This document shows positions 28,105-36,589 of a stretch of 52,169 nt of DNA, piece after piece. This DNA is from Chloroflexota bacterium (GTDB lineage: Bacteria > Chloroflexota > Chloroflexia > Chloroflexales > Roseiflexaceae). The stretch lies in assembly GCA_018969485.1 (NCBI GenBank), contig JAGWYG010000017.1, positions 1-52,169 of the forward strand, read 5' to 3'. Position numbers and translations under genes: made by a program. The notes below the pieces were generated by a model, which saw only the letters and a program-made list of their open reading frames with translations, ran no database searches and was not told the origin of the DNA. Within the stretch, counting starts at the first letter, position 1. Every line of letters begins with the position of its first letter.

Positions 28105-29121
28105 ATGCACATCTTGGTCACCGGTGGTGCCGGGTTCATCGGCTGCAATCTCACCCATGCGTTGCTGGCGCATGGGCATCGCGTCACCATCTTCGACAAC
28201 CTCTCGCGGCCGGGGAGCGAACGCAATCTCGCATGGCTCCACAGCACGGTTGGTGCGCTCGATGTGATCCGTGGCGACATCCGGCATGCCGCGGCGCTGG
28301 TCGCTGCCGCCGCCGCCGTCGACGTCATCGTCCATCTCGCCGGTCAGGTGGCGGTGACCACGTCGGTGCTCGATCCGCGCACCGATTTCGAGATCAATGC
28401 ACTCGGCACATTCAACGTGCTCGAGGCGGCGCGCGCCGCAGCACGCCCGCCAATCGTGCTCTACGCCTCGACGAACAAGGTCTATGGTGGCATGGACGAC
28501 ATTGCCATCGTCGAAGAGGCGACCCGCTACCGATACCGCGATCATCCGGCGGGCATCGCCGAGACGCAGCCGCTCGACTTTCACTCGCCGTACGGCTGTT
28601 CGAAGGGCGCCGGCGACCAGTACGTACGCGACTATCATCGCATCTACGGGCTACGGACGGTGGTGTTCCGCCAGTCGGCGATCTATGGGCCGCGGCAGTT
28701 CGGCGTCGAGGATCAGGGCTGGGCGGCACATTTCATCATCGCCGCGCAATGTGGCCGGCCGATCAGCATCTTCGGCGATGGCAAGCAGGTGCGCGACATG
28801 CTCTACATCGATGATCTGATCGCGGCGTACGAGCGGGCGATCGCGTCGATCGACCGATGTGCCGGGGCGGTGCTGAACATCGGTGGCGGCGCCGCCAACA
28901 CGCTCGCCATCTGGGCCGAGTTCGAGCCGCTGATCAGCCGCCTGTCCGGCGTGCCGATCGCCGAGCCACAGCGTGGCCCCTGGCGCCCGGGCGACCAGCT
29001 GGTGTGCGTCCTGGATACCGGCCGCGCCGGGCAGTTGCTCGGCTGGCAGCCGCAGGTCGGCGTCAGCGACGGCATCGCACGCCTGTGGCACTGGGTCGCC
29101 GCGAATCGGCACCTCTTCTGA
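28105..29121 (+). CDS. NAD-dependent epimerase, CDP-paratose 2-epimerase-like (extended SDR)
   Basis: A 338-residue nucleotide-sugar short-chain dehydrogenase. The N-terminal TGGAGFIGCN is the NAD-binding loop. YASTNKVYGG and the catalytic Tyr-Lys pair in FHSPYGCSKGAGDQYVRDYHRIYG, followed by RQSAIYGPRQFGVEDQGWAAHF, closely match the CDP-paratose 2-epimerase (tyvelose epimerase) group. It therefore probably makes an activated deoxy- or hexose sugar for a surface glycan. The exact sugar is uncertain. ATG 28105 follows GGAG. It begins a four-gene plus-strand run with gaps of 10-16 bases, followed by a GT4, a methyltransferase and an esterase. Confidence 0.9.
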   Translation: MHILVTGGAGFIGCNLTHALLAHGHRVTIFDNLSRPGSERNLAWLHSTVGALDVIRGDIRHAAALVAAAAAVDVIVHLAGQVAVTTSVLDPRTDFEINALGTFNVLEAARAAARPPIVLYASTNKVYGGMDDIAIVEEATRYRYRDHPAGIAETQPLDFHSPYGCSKGAGDQYVRDYHRIYGLRTVVFRQSAIYGPRQFGVEDQGWAAHFIIAAQCGRPISIFGDGKQVRDMLYIDDLIAAYERAIASIDRCAGAVLNIGGGAANTLAIWAEFEPLISRLSGVPIAEPQRGPWRPGDQLVCVLDTGRAGQLLGWQPQVGVSDGIARLWHWVAANRHLF

Positions 29122-29137
29122 AGCACGCCGGAGTCCT

Positions 29138-30304
29138 ATGCGCCTGCTCGTCGCACTGACATACTACCGCCCGTACACCAGCGGCCTCACGATCTACGCC
29201 GAACGCCTCGCCCGCGCGCTGGTCCGCCGCGGCCATCAGGTGACTGTGCTCACCTCGCAGTACGATCCGAGCCTGCCCGCCCGTGAGCTGCGCGATGGCG
29301 TGCAGGTGGTGCGGGCGCCGGTGCTGTTCCGCTTCAACAAGGGCGTGATCATGCCGACGATCGGCTGGATCGCGAGCGCACTGGCGATGCATCACGATGC
29401 GATGCACCTGCATCTGCCACAGTTCGACGTGCCGGGGCTGGCGCTGCGCGGCCGCGTGCTGCGCCAGCCGGTGGTGCTCACCTATCACTGCGATGTCAAG
29501 CTCGCGCCGGGGATGTTCAACCGGCTGGCCAATGGCGCCGTCGACACCGCCAATCATCTCGGGGCATCGCTGGCCACGGCGATCGTCACCTACACCCAGG
29601 ATTATGCCGACCACTCGGCGTTTCTCGCGCGTTTTCGCCACAAGGTCCACATCGTGCCGCCCCCGGTCGAGATGGCGCCGCCCAACGCCGCCGACGTCGA
29701 AGCGTTCCGCCAGCGCTGGAACATCACCGGGCCGGTGATCGGCATGGTGGCGCGCCTCGCCGCCGAGAAGGGCGTCGAGGTGCTGCTCGAGGCCCTGCCG
29801 CGGGTGCTGGCCGCCTACCCCGACGCGCGGGTGATGTTCGCCGGGCCGCACGAGCACGTGCTGGGCGAGGAAGCCTATCGCCTGCGGCTGCAGCCACTGC
29901 TCGAGCGCCATCGCGATCGCTGGACATTCCTGGGCAATGTCGCACAGGGCGACCTGCCGGCGTTCTATGCGAATTGCGCGGTGACCGTCCTGCCGAGTCT
30001 CAATTCGACCGAAGCCTTCGGCCTGGTGCAGGTCGAGAGCATGCTGTGCGGCACGCCATCGATCGCGAGCGCATTGCCCGGCGTGCGCCAGCCGGTGCTC
30101 ACCACCGGCATGGGCGAGGTTGTGCCGATCGGTGATGCTGCCGCGCTGGGCGCGGCGTTGGTGCGCGTGATCGGCGAGCGGTCCCGCTACGTGCGGCCGC
30201 GCGCCGAGATCGCGGCACGCTACAGCACCGGGCAGACGGCCGACGCCTATGAACGACTGTTCAGCCAGCTCGGCGTGCGCGATGCGATCGCGCCGCGCGC
30301 GTGA
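29138..30304 (+). CDS. Glycosyltransferase family 4
   Basis: A 388-residue GT-B glycosyltransferase. The N-terminal half begins ALTYYRPYTSGLTIYAERLARALVRRGH, the acceptor-side loop typical of GT4. The C-terminal half has IGMVARLAAEKGVEVLLEAL and the E-x7-E-type nucleotide-sugar site in LNSTEAFGLVQVESMLCGTPSIAS. The start is ATG 29138, behind CCGGAG and 16 bases after the epimerase stop. A longer upstream frame overlaps the epimerase and is not used. It likely transfers the sugar made by the neighbouring epimerase onto a glycolipid or surface glycan, which is inferred from context. Confidence 0.9.
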   Translation: MRLLVALTYYRPYTSGLTIYAERLARALVRRGHQVTVLTSQYDPSLPARELRDGVQVVRAPVLFRFNKGVIMPTIGWIASALAMHHDAMHLHLPQFDVPGLALRGRVLRQPVVLTYHCDVKLAPGMFNRLANGAVDTANHLGASLATAIVTYTQDYADHSAFLARFRHKVHIVPPPVEMAPPNAADVEAFRQRWNITGPVIGMVARLAAEKGVEVLLEALPRVLAAYPDARVMFAGPHEHVLGEEAYRLRLQPLLERHRDRWTFLGNVAQGDLPAFYANCAVTVLPSLNSTEAFGLVQVESMLCGTPSIASALPGVRQPVLTTGMGEVVPIGDAAALGAALVRVIGERSRYVRPRAEIAARYSTGQTADAYERLFSQLGVRDAIAPRA

Positions 30305-30314
30305 AGGGATTGCG

Positions 30315-31121
30315 ATGACCACGGAGCGGGATTTCCTGCGGCCACATCTGTTGGCGCTGCCGATCCACCGGGCGATGATCCGCTCGATCGAGGCGCGGCT
30401 CTTCGCCGAGCTTGCGCCAGATCTGCCCGAGCCGATCATCGACATCGGTTCGGGCGATGGCACGTTCGTCGAGATCGCCCTGCCGGGCAAGCGGGTCTTC
30501 GGCATCGACCCGCTGCTCGATGACACCCGTGAGGCGCGCGGCCGGGGGGTGTATGCCGGCCTGAGCCTGGCCGACGGCGCGGCGCTGCCATTCGCCGATG
30601 GACAGTTCGCCGCCGCGATCAGCAACTGCGTGCTCGAGCACGTCGTCCCGCTCGATGCGACGCTCCGCGAGATCGCGCGCGTGCTGCGCCCCGGTGGTAC
30701 ATTCGTCGCGTCGGTGGTGGGCGACCAGTTCCCGCGGCAACTGCTGGGCACGGCGCTGCTCGACGCGCTCGGCATGGACGGCGCGCGCTACGGCCGCTGG
30801 TTCAACCGGCTGTCGAACCACCACAACACGCTGAGCGTCGCCGAGTGGTCGGCCCGCTTCCGGCAGGCCGGGCTCGAGGTGGTATCGTGGCGGCCGTATC
30901 TCAGCTTCGCGGCGCTCAAGTGGTTCGACGCGAGCCACTACTATGGTGCACCATCGCTGCTCACCCGCCGCCTCACGGGGCGCTGGCTGCTGGCGCCACC
31001 GCTGACGCCCAATCTGCTGTGGGAGCCGGCGCTGCGCCAGATCTACACCGCGGCGCCCGAGGCCGATGGGCCGTACTACTTCTTCGTGTGTCGCGCCGTC
31101 GGCCCGTCTCCGACGGCCTGA
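30315..31121 (+). CDS. Class I SAM-dependent methyltransferase (type 11)
   Basis: A 268-residue Rossmann methyltransferase. Motif I is PIIDIGSGDGTFVEIA, followed by the acidic GIDPLLDD strand. The post-I/IV region is AAISNCVLEHVVPLDATLREIARVLRPGGTFV. The C-terminal 100 residues (WFNRLSNHHNTLSVAEW, HYYGAPSLL, ending PYYFFVCRA) are less typical and probably form the substrate lid. It follows the GT4 by 10 bases. It probably methylates a sugar or lipid in the same pathway, but no substrate can be read from the sequence. Confidence 0.87.
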   Translation: MTTERDFLRPHLLALPIHRAMIRSIEARLFAELAPDLPEPIIDIGSGDGTFVEIALPGKRVFGIDPLLDDTREARGRGVYAGLSLADGAALPFADGQFAAAISNCVLEHVVPLDATLREIARVLRPGGTFVASVVGDQFPRQLLGTALLDALGMDGARYGRWFNRLSNHHNTLSVAEWSARFRQAGLEVVSWRPYLSFAALKWFDASHYYGAPSLLTRRLTGRWLLAPPLTPNLLWEPALRQIYTAAPEADGPYYFFVCRAVGPSPTA

Positions 31122-31131
31122 GGAGGGTCGT

Positions 31132-32184
31132 ATGGATCAGTCGACGACGGTCGAAGCGGCGCTGTCGGCACGGTTCGCGCGGTTTGGCCGCCGCATGGGC
31201 CTGCGCGACGCCACGCCGGCCGGGATTGCCGCCTGGCAGCCGGCCACCCGCGAGCACCTGCGCCGCATCATCGGCCTGGACACCCACATCGCCTGCGCGC
31301 CCGAACCACAGACGGGCGCGTCGGTCGCGTGTGCGGGGTATCGCCGCGAGTGGCTCGCCATCCTGGTCGAGCCCGGGCTGCGCATGCCGTGTTTTGTGCT
31401 GTATCCGGCCGGCGATCCGCCGGCGGCGGGCTGGCCGGTGGTGATCGCGCCTCATGGGCATGGTGGCGGCGGCAAGGCGACGGTTGCCGGGCTGGACGAC
31501 ACGCCGGCACGGGCGCAGGCGATCGAGCGCTACCGGTACGATTACGGCGTCACGCTGGCGCGCGCCGGCTACCTGACGATCTGCCCCGATGCGCGCGGCT
31601 TCGGCGAGCGCCGCGAGCGTACGACCGCCCAGGCCGATGAGCTCGCCGGCTCGTGCCGCGAGATCAACAACATGGCGCTGCCACTGGGGCAGACGGTCAC
31701 CGGCATGTGGGTGCACGACCTGATGCAGCTTGTGTCGTATGTCCACACGCGCGCGGATTGTGATGCCCGGCGCATCGCCTGTGCCGGGCTCTCCGGCGGC
31801 GGGCTCCAGACGCTCTGGCTGGCCGCGCTCGACGTGCGCATCCGCGCGGCGGTGGTCAGCGGATACTTCTACGGCTACCGCGAGTCGCTGCTGCATATGA
31901 ACCAGAACTGCAGCTGCAACTACGTTCCTGGCCTCTGGAATGCCGTCGACATGGGCGATCTCGGCGCGCTGGTCGCGCCACGGCCGCTGCGCGTCGAGAG
32001 CGGATCGCACGACCCGCTGAACGGCGCCACTGGCCTGGCGAATGTCGCCGGGCAGCTCGCGATCGCCCAGCAGGCGTTCGATGGGTTCGCCGCTGCTGCC
32101 GCGCTCGACCACGTGATCTTCGAGGGTGAGCACCGGTGGGACGGGCAGCACCTCGCTGGATGGCTGGCAGCGGCGCTCGCCTGA
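31132..32184 (+). CDS. Alpha/beta-hydrolase (acetyl-xylan-esterase / abhydrolase-7-like)
   Basis: A 350-residue alpha/beta hydrolase. ATG 31132 follows GAGGAGG, 10 bases after the methyltransferase. Its features are the PVVIAPHGHGGGG oxyanion region, PDARGFGERRER, and the nucleophile elbow AGLSGGG with Ser221. A probable acid lies in VESGSHDPLN and a probable His in FEGEHRWDG. It resembles the large hydrolases annotated as dienelactone-hydrolase or acetylxylan-esterase type. There is no signal peptide. Its place in the glycan cluster suggests deacylation of a sugar intermediate, but this is inference. The stop lies 20 bases from the converging PfkB gene. Confidence 0.82.
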   Translation: MDQSTTVEAALSARFARFGRRMGLRDATPAGIAAWQPATREHLRRIIGLDTHIACAPEPQTGASVACAGYRREWLAILVEPGLRMPCFVLYPAGDPPAAGWPVVIAPHGHGGGGKATVAGLDDTPARAQAIERYRYDYGVTLARAGYLTICPDARGFGERRERTTAQADELAGSCREINNMALPLGQTVTGMWVHDLMQLVSYVHTRADCDARRIACAGLSGGGLQTLWLAALDVRIRAAVVSGYFYGYRESLLHMNQNCSCNYVPGLWNAVDMGDLGALVAPRPLRVESGSHDPLNGATGLANVAGQLAIAQQAFDGFAAAAALDHVIFEGEHRWDGQHLAGWLAAALA

Positions 32185-32204
32185 GCGCCGGCGGCGCGGT
32201 GCCG

Positions 32205-33155
32205 TCAGACTGGCCAGCCAGCGAGCCACGTGGCGACGTCGTGCTCGCCGGCCGCCGCGAGCAGCGCCCACACCTGTGCCCTGGTCGGCATCGCCGCGGC
32301 GGCGCCGTGCTGCGCCACGACCCACGCGCCGACCGCATTGGCGAGCCGGGCGCAGCGCGCTGGCGTGCCGCCCTGGCGCAGGCCACTGATGAACGCGGCG
32401 GCGAATGCATCGCCGCAGCCGGTCGCATCCACGGCGATCGCCGGATGTGCGGGAAACGCCTGCACGGTGCGACCGTCGCCGACGATGCAGCCGCGGGCGC
32501 CGAGTTTGGCCACCACCAGCCGGTGTGGCGTCGCCAGATGTTGCACCGCATCGGCGGCAGAACCCGGCGCCAGCGCCTGGAGCTCGGCCTCGTTGGCGAA
32601 CAGCACGGCGACGGCGTCGAGGATCGGCGCCCGCTCGGGATGGAGCCTGATGAACGGCAGGCAGACATCGAGCGAGCAGCGCAGGCCGTGCTGCCGGGCC
32701 GCAAACAGCATCGCCGTGGCGGTAGCACACTGCTGCCCCTCGATCAGCGCATGCCCGCACAGGTGCACCCAGTCGGCGCCGGCCCACCACGGGCCAGCGG
32801 GCGGTTGCAGCGCGGCGTTCGCGCCGCGAAAGCTGTACAGCGTCCGCTCGGCGTCGGGCGAGACGATCACGACGCAACTGCCGGTGGCCAGCGCGCTGTC
32901 GTGCTGGCAGAACCCCTCGTCGAGCGCCGCCGCCCGCGCCGCCGCCAGCGCCAGCCCGGCTGCCGCATCGCTGCCGACGCGCGTCACCAGCCGCACGTCG
33001 CCGGTCAGGTATTGGGCTGCCACCGCCGTGTTCACTCCGGCGCCGCCGCTGCTCCACGTCAGCGCGCGCACCAGGGCATCATCGCCCGGCAGCGGGTAAT
33101 GGTCGGCCACCACCAGCAGGTCGGCATTGGCATCGCCGATGATCACCACCGCCAT
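32205..33155 (-). CDS. PfkB-family carbohydrate kinase
   Basis: A 316-residue ribokinase-fold sugar kinase. GGAGVNTAVAAQYL near residue 38 is the substrate-binding signature. DATGCGDAFAAAF carries the catalytic Asp249 and the anion hole, with Cys in place of the usual Ala of GAGD. The closest functional classes are 2-keto-3-deoxygluconate kinase, fructokinase or adenosine-type kinases, and sequence alone does not decide. ATG 33155 follows AAGGAG. It is the third gene of a minus-strand set with the FAH hydrolase and the glycosidase-like lipoprotein. This supports a role phosphorylating a sugar or keto-deoxy-sugar released upstream. Confidence 0.9.
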   Translation of the reverse strand: MAVVIIGDANADLLVVADHYPLPGDDALVRALTWSSGGAGVNTAVAAQYLTGDVRLVTRVGSDAAAGLALAAARAAALDEGFCQHDSALATGSCVVIVSPDAERTLYSFRGANAALQPPAGPWWAGADWVHLCGHALIEGQQCATATAMLFAARQHGLRCSLDVCLPFIRLHPERAPILDAVAVLFANEAELQALAPGSAADAVQHLATPHRLVVAKLGARGCIVGDGRTVQAFPAHPAIAVDATGCGDAFAAAFISGLRQGGTPARCARLANAVGAWVVAQHGAAAAMPTRAQVWALLAAAGEHDVATWLAGWPV

Positions 33156-33214
33156 GATCGCTCCTTCTCAGTCGTCGGATGGCCTGCCGATGCCCGCCAC
33201 CGCACTGCGGCGGG

Positions 33215-35287
33215 TCATGCCCAGCGCACCACGATGACGGCGGTGGCGACGGCCATTACGACGGCATACCACGACCCGAACTGCTCGTCGAGCGTCACGC
33301 GTGCAGGAATGCCGTCGATCGTCGCCGCGCTCAGCGCCCGCACGCCCACGGGCAACAGGATGCGTACCCGCGCCCGCCGGAAGTTGCCCGTGACCGTGAG
33401 CTCGATGGCGCCGGGCGACAGGCGCCAGCGGTATGCCACATACCCGTCGGATGCCGCATAGCGTACCACCACGTCGGCCTGCTCGACGGCGTCGCCCGCC
33501 ACCCAGCGCGGGCTGAGCTCGACCTCGCCGAAGCAGCATGCGAGGTCCTCGACGCCCGCGGCCCCCTCGATGAGCGCCGCCAGCATCGCCGATCCGCCCC
33601 AACCGTCGGTCGCCAGCGTATGTTCGCCCGAGATTCCCGGATTGCCCGCCGGATAATACCAGAGATATGACGCGCCGGTGCTGTCGAGCAGGAACGCGTA
33701 GCGGTGCAGGATGTCGAAGCCGAATGGCTCGGCGCCGAACCGGAACGCGCCCCGCGCCAGTTCGCCGCCGACCAGTGGCATGATTCCGCCGTTGACATAT
33801 TCGCCGGGACGCTCGCCGGGGCGCCCGGCCAGGCCAAAACTTCCCGCGGGAAAGGGCGGATCGATCGAGTACCACGCGGCGAAGTCGGTGCCACGCGCGA
33901 CCGAGCGGCGGTAATATTCGTCGACGATCGCCCGGCCGGCGCGTGGGGGCAGCACGCCACGATTCAGCGCCAGCGCGTTCGACAGGCTGAGTTGCCGCTC
34001 GGTGTCGACGCCGGGCGGAATGAACGGCGTCAGCGGCACCTGATGGCGCAGGAATGCGCCATTCCAGCTGAGCGCCATCAGGCGCTCCATCACCGCCGCC
34101 GCCGCGCCACGCCATGCATCGGCCGCCGGCACGTCGCCCAGCGCCTCCTCGAGGTGCGCCATCGCGTGCAACGCCCACGCCAGCCCGGTATTGTCGCCGT
34201 GGAACACGCACCAGACCGTCTGGTCGTCGATCCAGTGGCGCGGCGCCGGCTGTCCCGACACCGGGTCGGTGGTGGTAGGACCGTAGGCGAAGTCCCAGGT
34301 GTCGATGGTGTAGGGCCGGATGACCAGCCCGAGCGTCGCATCCCAGCGCAGCGGATCGCTCATCGTATAGTGCAGCGCGCGCCGCATCGCCGACAGGTGC
34401 CGCCGGACCAGCGCGAGGTCGCCGGTCATCTGCCAGGCGTCGTGGACGCCCTGCACGAACAGGTATTCGACATCGGCCTCGACGTCCTTGCGCTCATCTC
34501 GCAGCACGCCGATCTCGGGCCGGGCGAGGAAATCCGGCAGGCTGCCATCGTCCCGCTGCGCCCCGGCGAACGCCGCCAGCGTGCTGGTGACATCGGTCTC
34601 GAAGTAGCGGAACCCGCGCCCCTGGTAGACGTGATCGCGCAGCCAGATCAGCGGGTTGTCGGGCGAACGGTATCCGCGCACGCTGCTGTCACCGCGCGGA
34701 TACTCCAGCACGCACTGCGCCATCAGGGTGCGAATCGTGGGATAGAGTGCGTCGTACTGCGGTCGGCCCGTGCGGATCACGGTCGCCGCGTCGAGCGTGA
34801 AGAGCTCGGCCTGGGCGACTGTCGCGCCGGCGATGTCGAGCAGCGCGCGCTGCGGCCCGAGCGCCCCACCCGGATCGATGGCGAGATGGATCGGCTCGCC
34901 GGTGCTCTCGACGGCGTAGCGCCGCACCACGCGCTCGCGGGCGTCGATCAGCCGCACGTCGCAGCGCCCGCGCCAGCCCGCCGGATCGATCGTGAGGGTG
35001 TACGGCTGTAGCGGCTGAGCCGTCGCCGCCTCGCCTGTGATGGTCATCGGCGGGAGCGGAACCGGACTGGGCGTCGCGGTGGGGCGTGGCGTCGTGGTCG
35101 CGGTGGGGCGTGGCGTCGCGGTCGCGGTGGGGCGTGGCGTCGCGGTCGCGGTGGGGCGTGGCGTCACACAGCCGACCAGCGCGCCGGCGGCGCCGAGCAG
35201 CCAGCGCCGGCGGGCGGCGGGCCGACCCGGCGCGCGGCGCGTCAGGCCGAGCCGCTGGAGCATCCTGGCGATCGGGGAGCGGGTCAT
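33215..35287 (-). CDS. Glycosidase-like (alpha/alpha-barrel) lipoprotein
   Basis: A 690-residue exported protein. The N-terminus has a long basic region and RRRW followed by LLGAAGALVGC (Cys40), a lipobox that may use the Tat route. Residues about 43-75 are a Pro/Thr/Ala repeat linker (PRPTATAT units). The remainder looks like an (alpha/alpha)-barrel glycoside hydrolase: PLIWLRDHVYQGRGFRYFETD, LFVQGVHDAW, HWIDDQTVWCVFHGDNTGL, GEYVNGGIMPLVGGEL and EHTLATDGWGGSAML. The GH family cannot be fixed by eye; amylo-glucosidase/GH63- or GH125-like folds are candidates. ATG 35287 overlaps the FAH stop (ATGA) behind GGGAG. A hydrophobic C-terminal tail (AVVMAVATAVIVVRW) could be a second anchor. Confidence 0.78.
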   Translation of the reverse strand: MTRSPIARMLQRLGLTRRAPGRPAARRRWLLGAAGALVGCVTPRPTATATPRPTATATPRPTATTTPRPTATPSPVPLPPMTITGEAATAQPLQPYTLTIDPAGWRGRCDVRLIDARERVVRRYAVESTGEPIHLAIDPGGALGPQRALLDIAGATVAQAELFTLDAATVIRTGRPQYDALYPTIRTLMAQCVLEYPRGDSSVRGYRSPDNPLIWLRDHVYQGRGFRYFETDVTSTLAAFAGAQRDDGSLPDFLARPEIGVLRDERKDVEADVEYLFVQGVHDAWQMTGDLALVRRHLSAMRRALHYTMSDPLRWDATLGLVIRPYTIDTWDFAYGPTTTDPVSGQPAPRHWIDDQTVWCVFHGDNTGLAWALHAMAHLEEALGDVPAADAWRGAAAAVMERLMALSWNGAFLRHQVPLTPFIPPGVDTERQLSLSNALALNRGVLPPRAGRAIVDEYYRRSVARGTDFAAWYSIDPPFPAGSFGLAGRPGERPGEYVNGGIMPLVGGELARGAFRFGAEPFGFDILHRYAFLLDSTGASYLWYYPAGNPGISGEHTLATDGWGGSAMLAALIEGAAGVEDLACCFGEVELSPRWVAGDAVEQADVVVRYAASDGYVAYRWRLSPGAIELTVTGNFRRARVRILLPVGVRALSAATIDGIPARVTLDEQFGSWYAVVMAVATAVIVVRWA
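35073..35165. repeat. Four-copy, 24-base tandem repeat coding a TP-rich linker
   Basis: An 18-base core recurs at 35073, 35097, 35121 and 35145 with a 24-base period and few differences. It lies inside the lipoprotein gene and encodes PRPTATAT-type octapeptides. Copy number may vary between strains by slippage. Confidence 0.85.
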
Positions 35288-36288
35288 GGCTCCCGAATGC
35301 GCGTACGCAGCACTCCGAGCCCGGTCACGTCGAGCTCGACCGTGTCACCGGCGCTCAACCATGGACCAGCACCGCCGGTGAGCTCGAGCAGGCACCCGCC
35401 GCCCACCGTCCCGCTGCCGATGACGTCGCCGGGCACCAGCAGTGCATCGCGCGACGCGTGGGCGATCAGCGCCGCGAACGAGTGGTACACCGAGCGCAGG
35501 CTGCCGCGCGAGCGCTCCTCGCCATTCACGCGCGCCACCATCGTCAGATCATAGCGATCATCGGGCAGCCGGTACGGCTCGAGGGCATCGAGCGTCACCA
35601 GCCACGGGCCCAGCGACGTCGCGAAATCCTTCGCCTTGGCCGGGCCGAGGCCGATGCGCATCTCGCGGCGCTGCACGTCGCGGGCGCTCCAGTCGTTCAT
35701 GATCATCAGCCCGGCCACGTGCTCCCAGGCATCCTCCTCGGCGATATCGCGCCCGGCGCGCCCGATGACGCATGCCACCTCGAGCTCGTAGTCCAGCGCC
35801 GCCGTGCGCGGCAGCGGCAGATCGTCCTCGGGGCCGAGGATGGCCTGATGGTTGCCGAAATAAAACACCGGCGCCTCGTACCAGGCGTCCGGCACGCCAC
35901 GCCCGCGCTGGGCCATCGTGGCAGCAACATGCTGCTCGAACAGGTAGCCGTCGCGCAGGCTCGCCGGGTGCGGCACCGGCGCCAGCAGGCGCACGCGTGA
36001 GCGCGGCACGAGCAACTCGATGCTGCCGATCGTCATGCCAGCGTCCGGCGGCGGCATGTCGGCGTCATCGACGCCGGCGTAGTCCAGCACCGCCGCGACG
36101 ATCTGCGCCACGCCGTCGAGACCGTCGCCATCGGGCAGCCCCATCAGGACATCGCGCATGCTCCAGCGCGATCCGGCCACATTCTCATAGACCAGCGGTG
36201 CTGCTGCGGCGAGATCGATCACGCAGTCACCGATCAGCACACCGGCATGGGCGAAACGGTCGACACCACCAAAACTCACCAGATGCAT
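35284..36288 (-). CDS. Fumarylacetoacetate-hydrolase-family protein
   Basis: A 334-residue FAH-fold hydrolase. Members cleave or isomerise beta-diketo or 2-keto acids using a divalent metal. The conserved core DYELEVACVIGRAGRDI, NDWSARDVQRREM and AKDFATSLGPWLVT holds the metal-binding acidic residues. GSGTVGGGCLLEL ends the fold. ATG 36288 (MHLVSFGG) matches the usual family N-terminus. Earlier in-frame ATGs reach into a putative promoter (TAGGAT at 36345-36350, minus). It overlaps the glycosidase-like gene by 4 bases and heads the operon ending in PfkB. Together these suggest a keto-deoxy-sugar route, such as 2-keto-3-deoxy acid breakdown, which is unproven. Confidence 0.88.
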   Translation of the reverse strand: MHLVSFGGVDRFAHAGVLIGDCVIDLAAAAPLVYENVAGSRWSMRDVLMGLPDGDGLDGVAQIVAAVLDYAGVDDADMPPPDAGMTIGSIELLVPRSRVRLLAPVPHPASLRDGYLFEQHVAATMAQRGRGVPDAWYEAPVFYFGNHQAILGPEDDLPLPRTAALDYELEVACVIGRAGRDIAEEDAWEHVAGLMIMNDWSARDVQRREMRIGLGPAKAKDFATSLGPWLVTLDALEPYRLPDDRYDLTMVARVNGEERSRGSLRSVYHSFAALIAHASRDALLVPGDVIGSGTVGGGCLLELTGGAGPWLSAGDTVELDVTGLGVLRTRIREP

Positions 36289-36589
36289 CGTGGCCACCAG
36301 CGGGATAGCATCGCCCGGAAGGCGGGCGAATGGTCGCTGCATCCATCCTAGCACACCTGGCACCGTCGCGGCAGGGCATCGGTGACGGAACCGGGCCGGA
36401 GGGTTGTGCCTCGACCATGCGTCGGCGCGCATGGCTGGTGGGATTGCGCAGCGACGCAGCACGCCCGGGCGGTGGTCGGCCGGCATGTGATAGGATGGAG
36501 CGCGGGCATCCGGCCGGCGCCGCGGGCGTCGCGCGACGTGCCGGCCCGGCGCATCGATGGACGACGCCAAGCGGGATCATTCCAGGCAT
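36289..36589. promoter_or_regulatory. Divergent intergenic region FAH operon / mnmG
   Basis: About 300 bases without a gene. Each side has a TAGGAT -10-like box: minus-strand 36350-36345 for the FAH operon, and plus-strand TGATAGGAT (extended -10) at 36488-36496 for mnmG. No consensus -35 is seen for either. Nothing else is recognised. Confidence 0.4.

Noticed and set aside
35073-35165. CRISPR-like array
   Set aside because: The 24-base periodic repeat has no spacers and is in frame inside a gene, coding PRPTATAT units.
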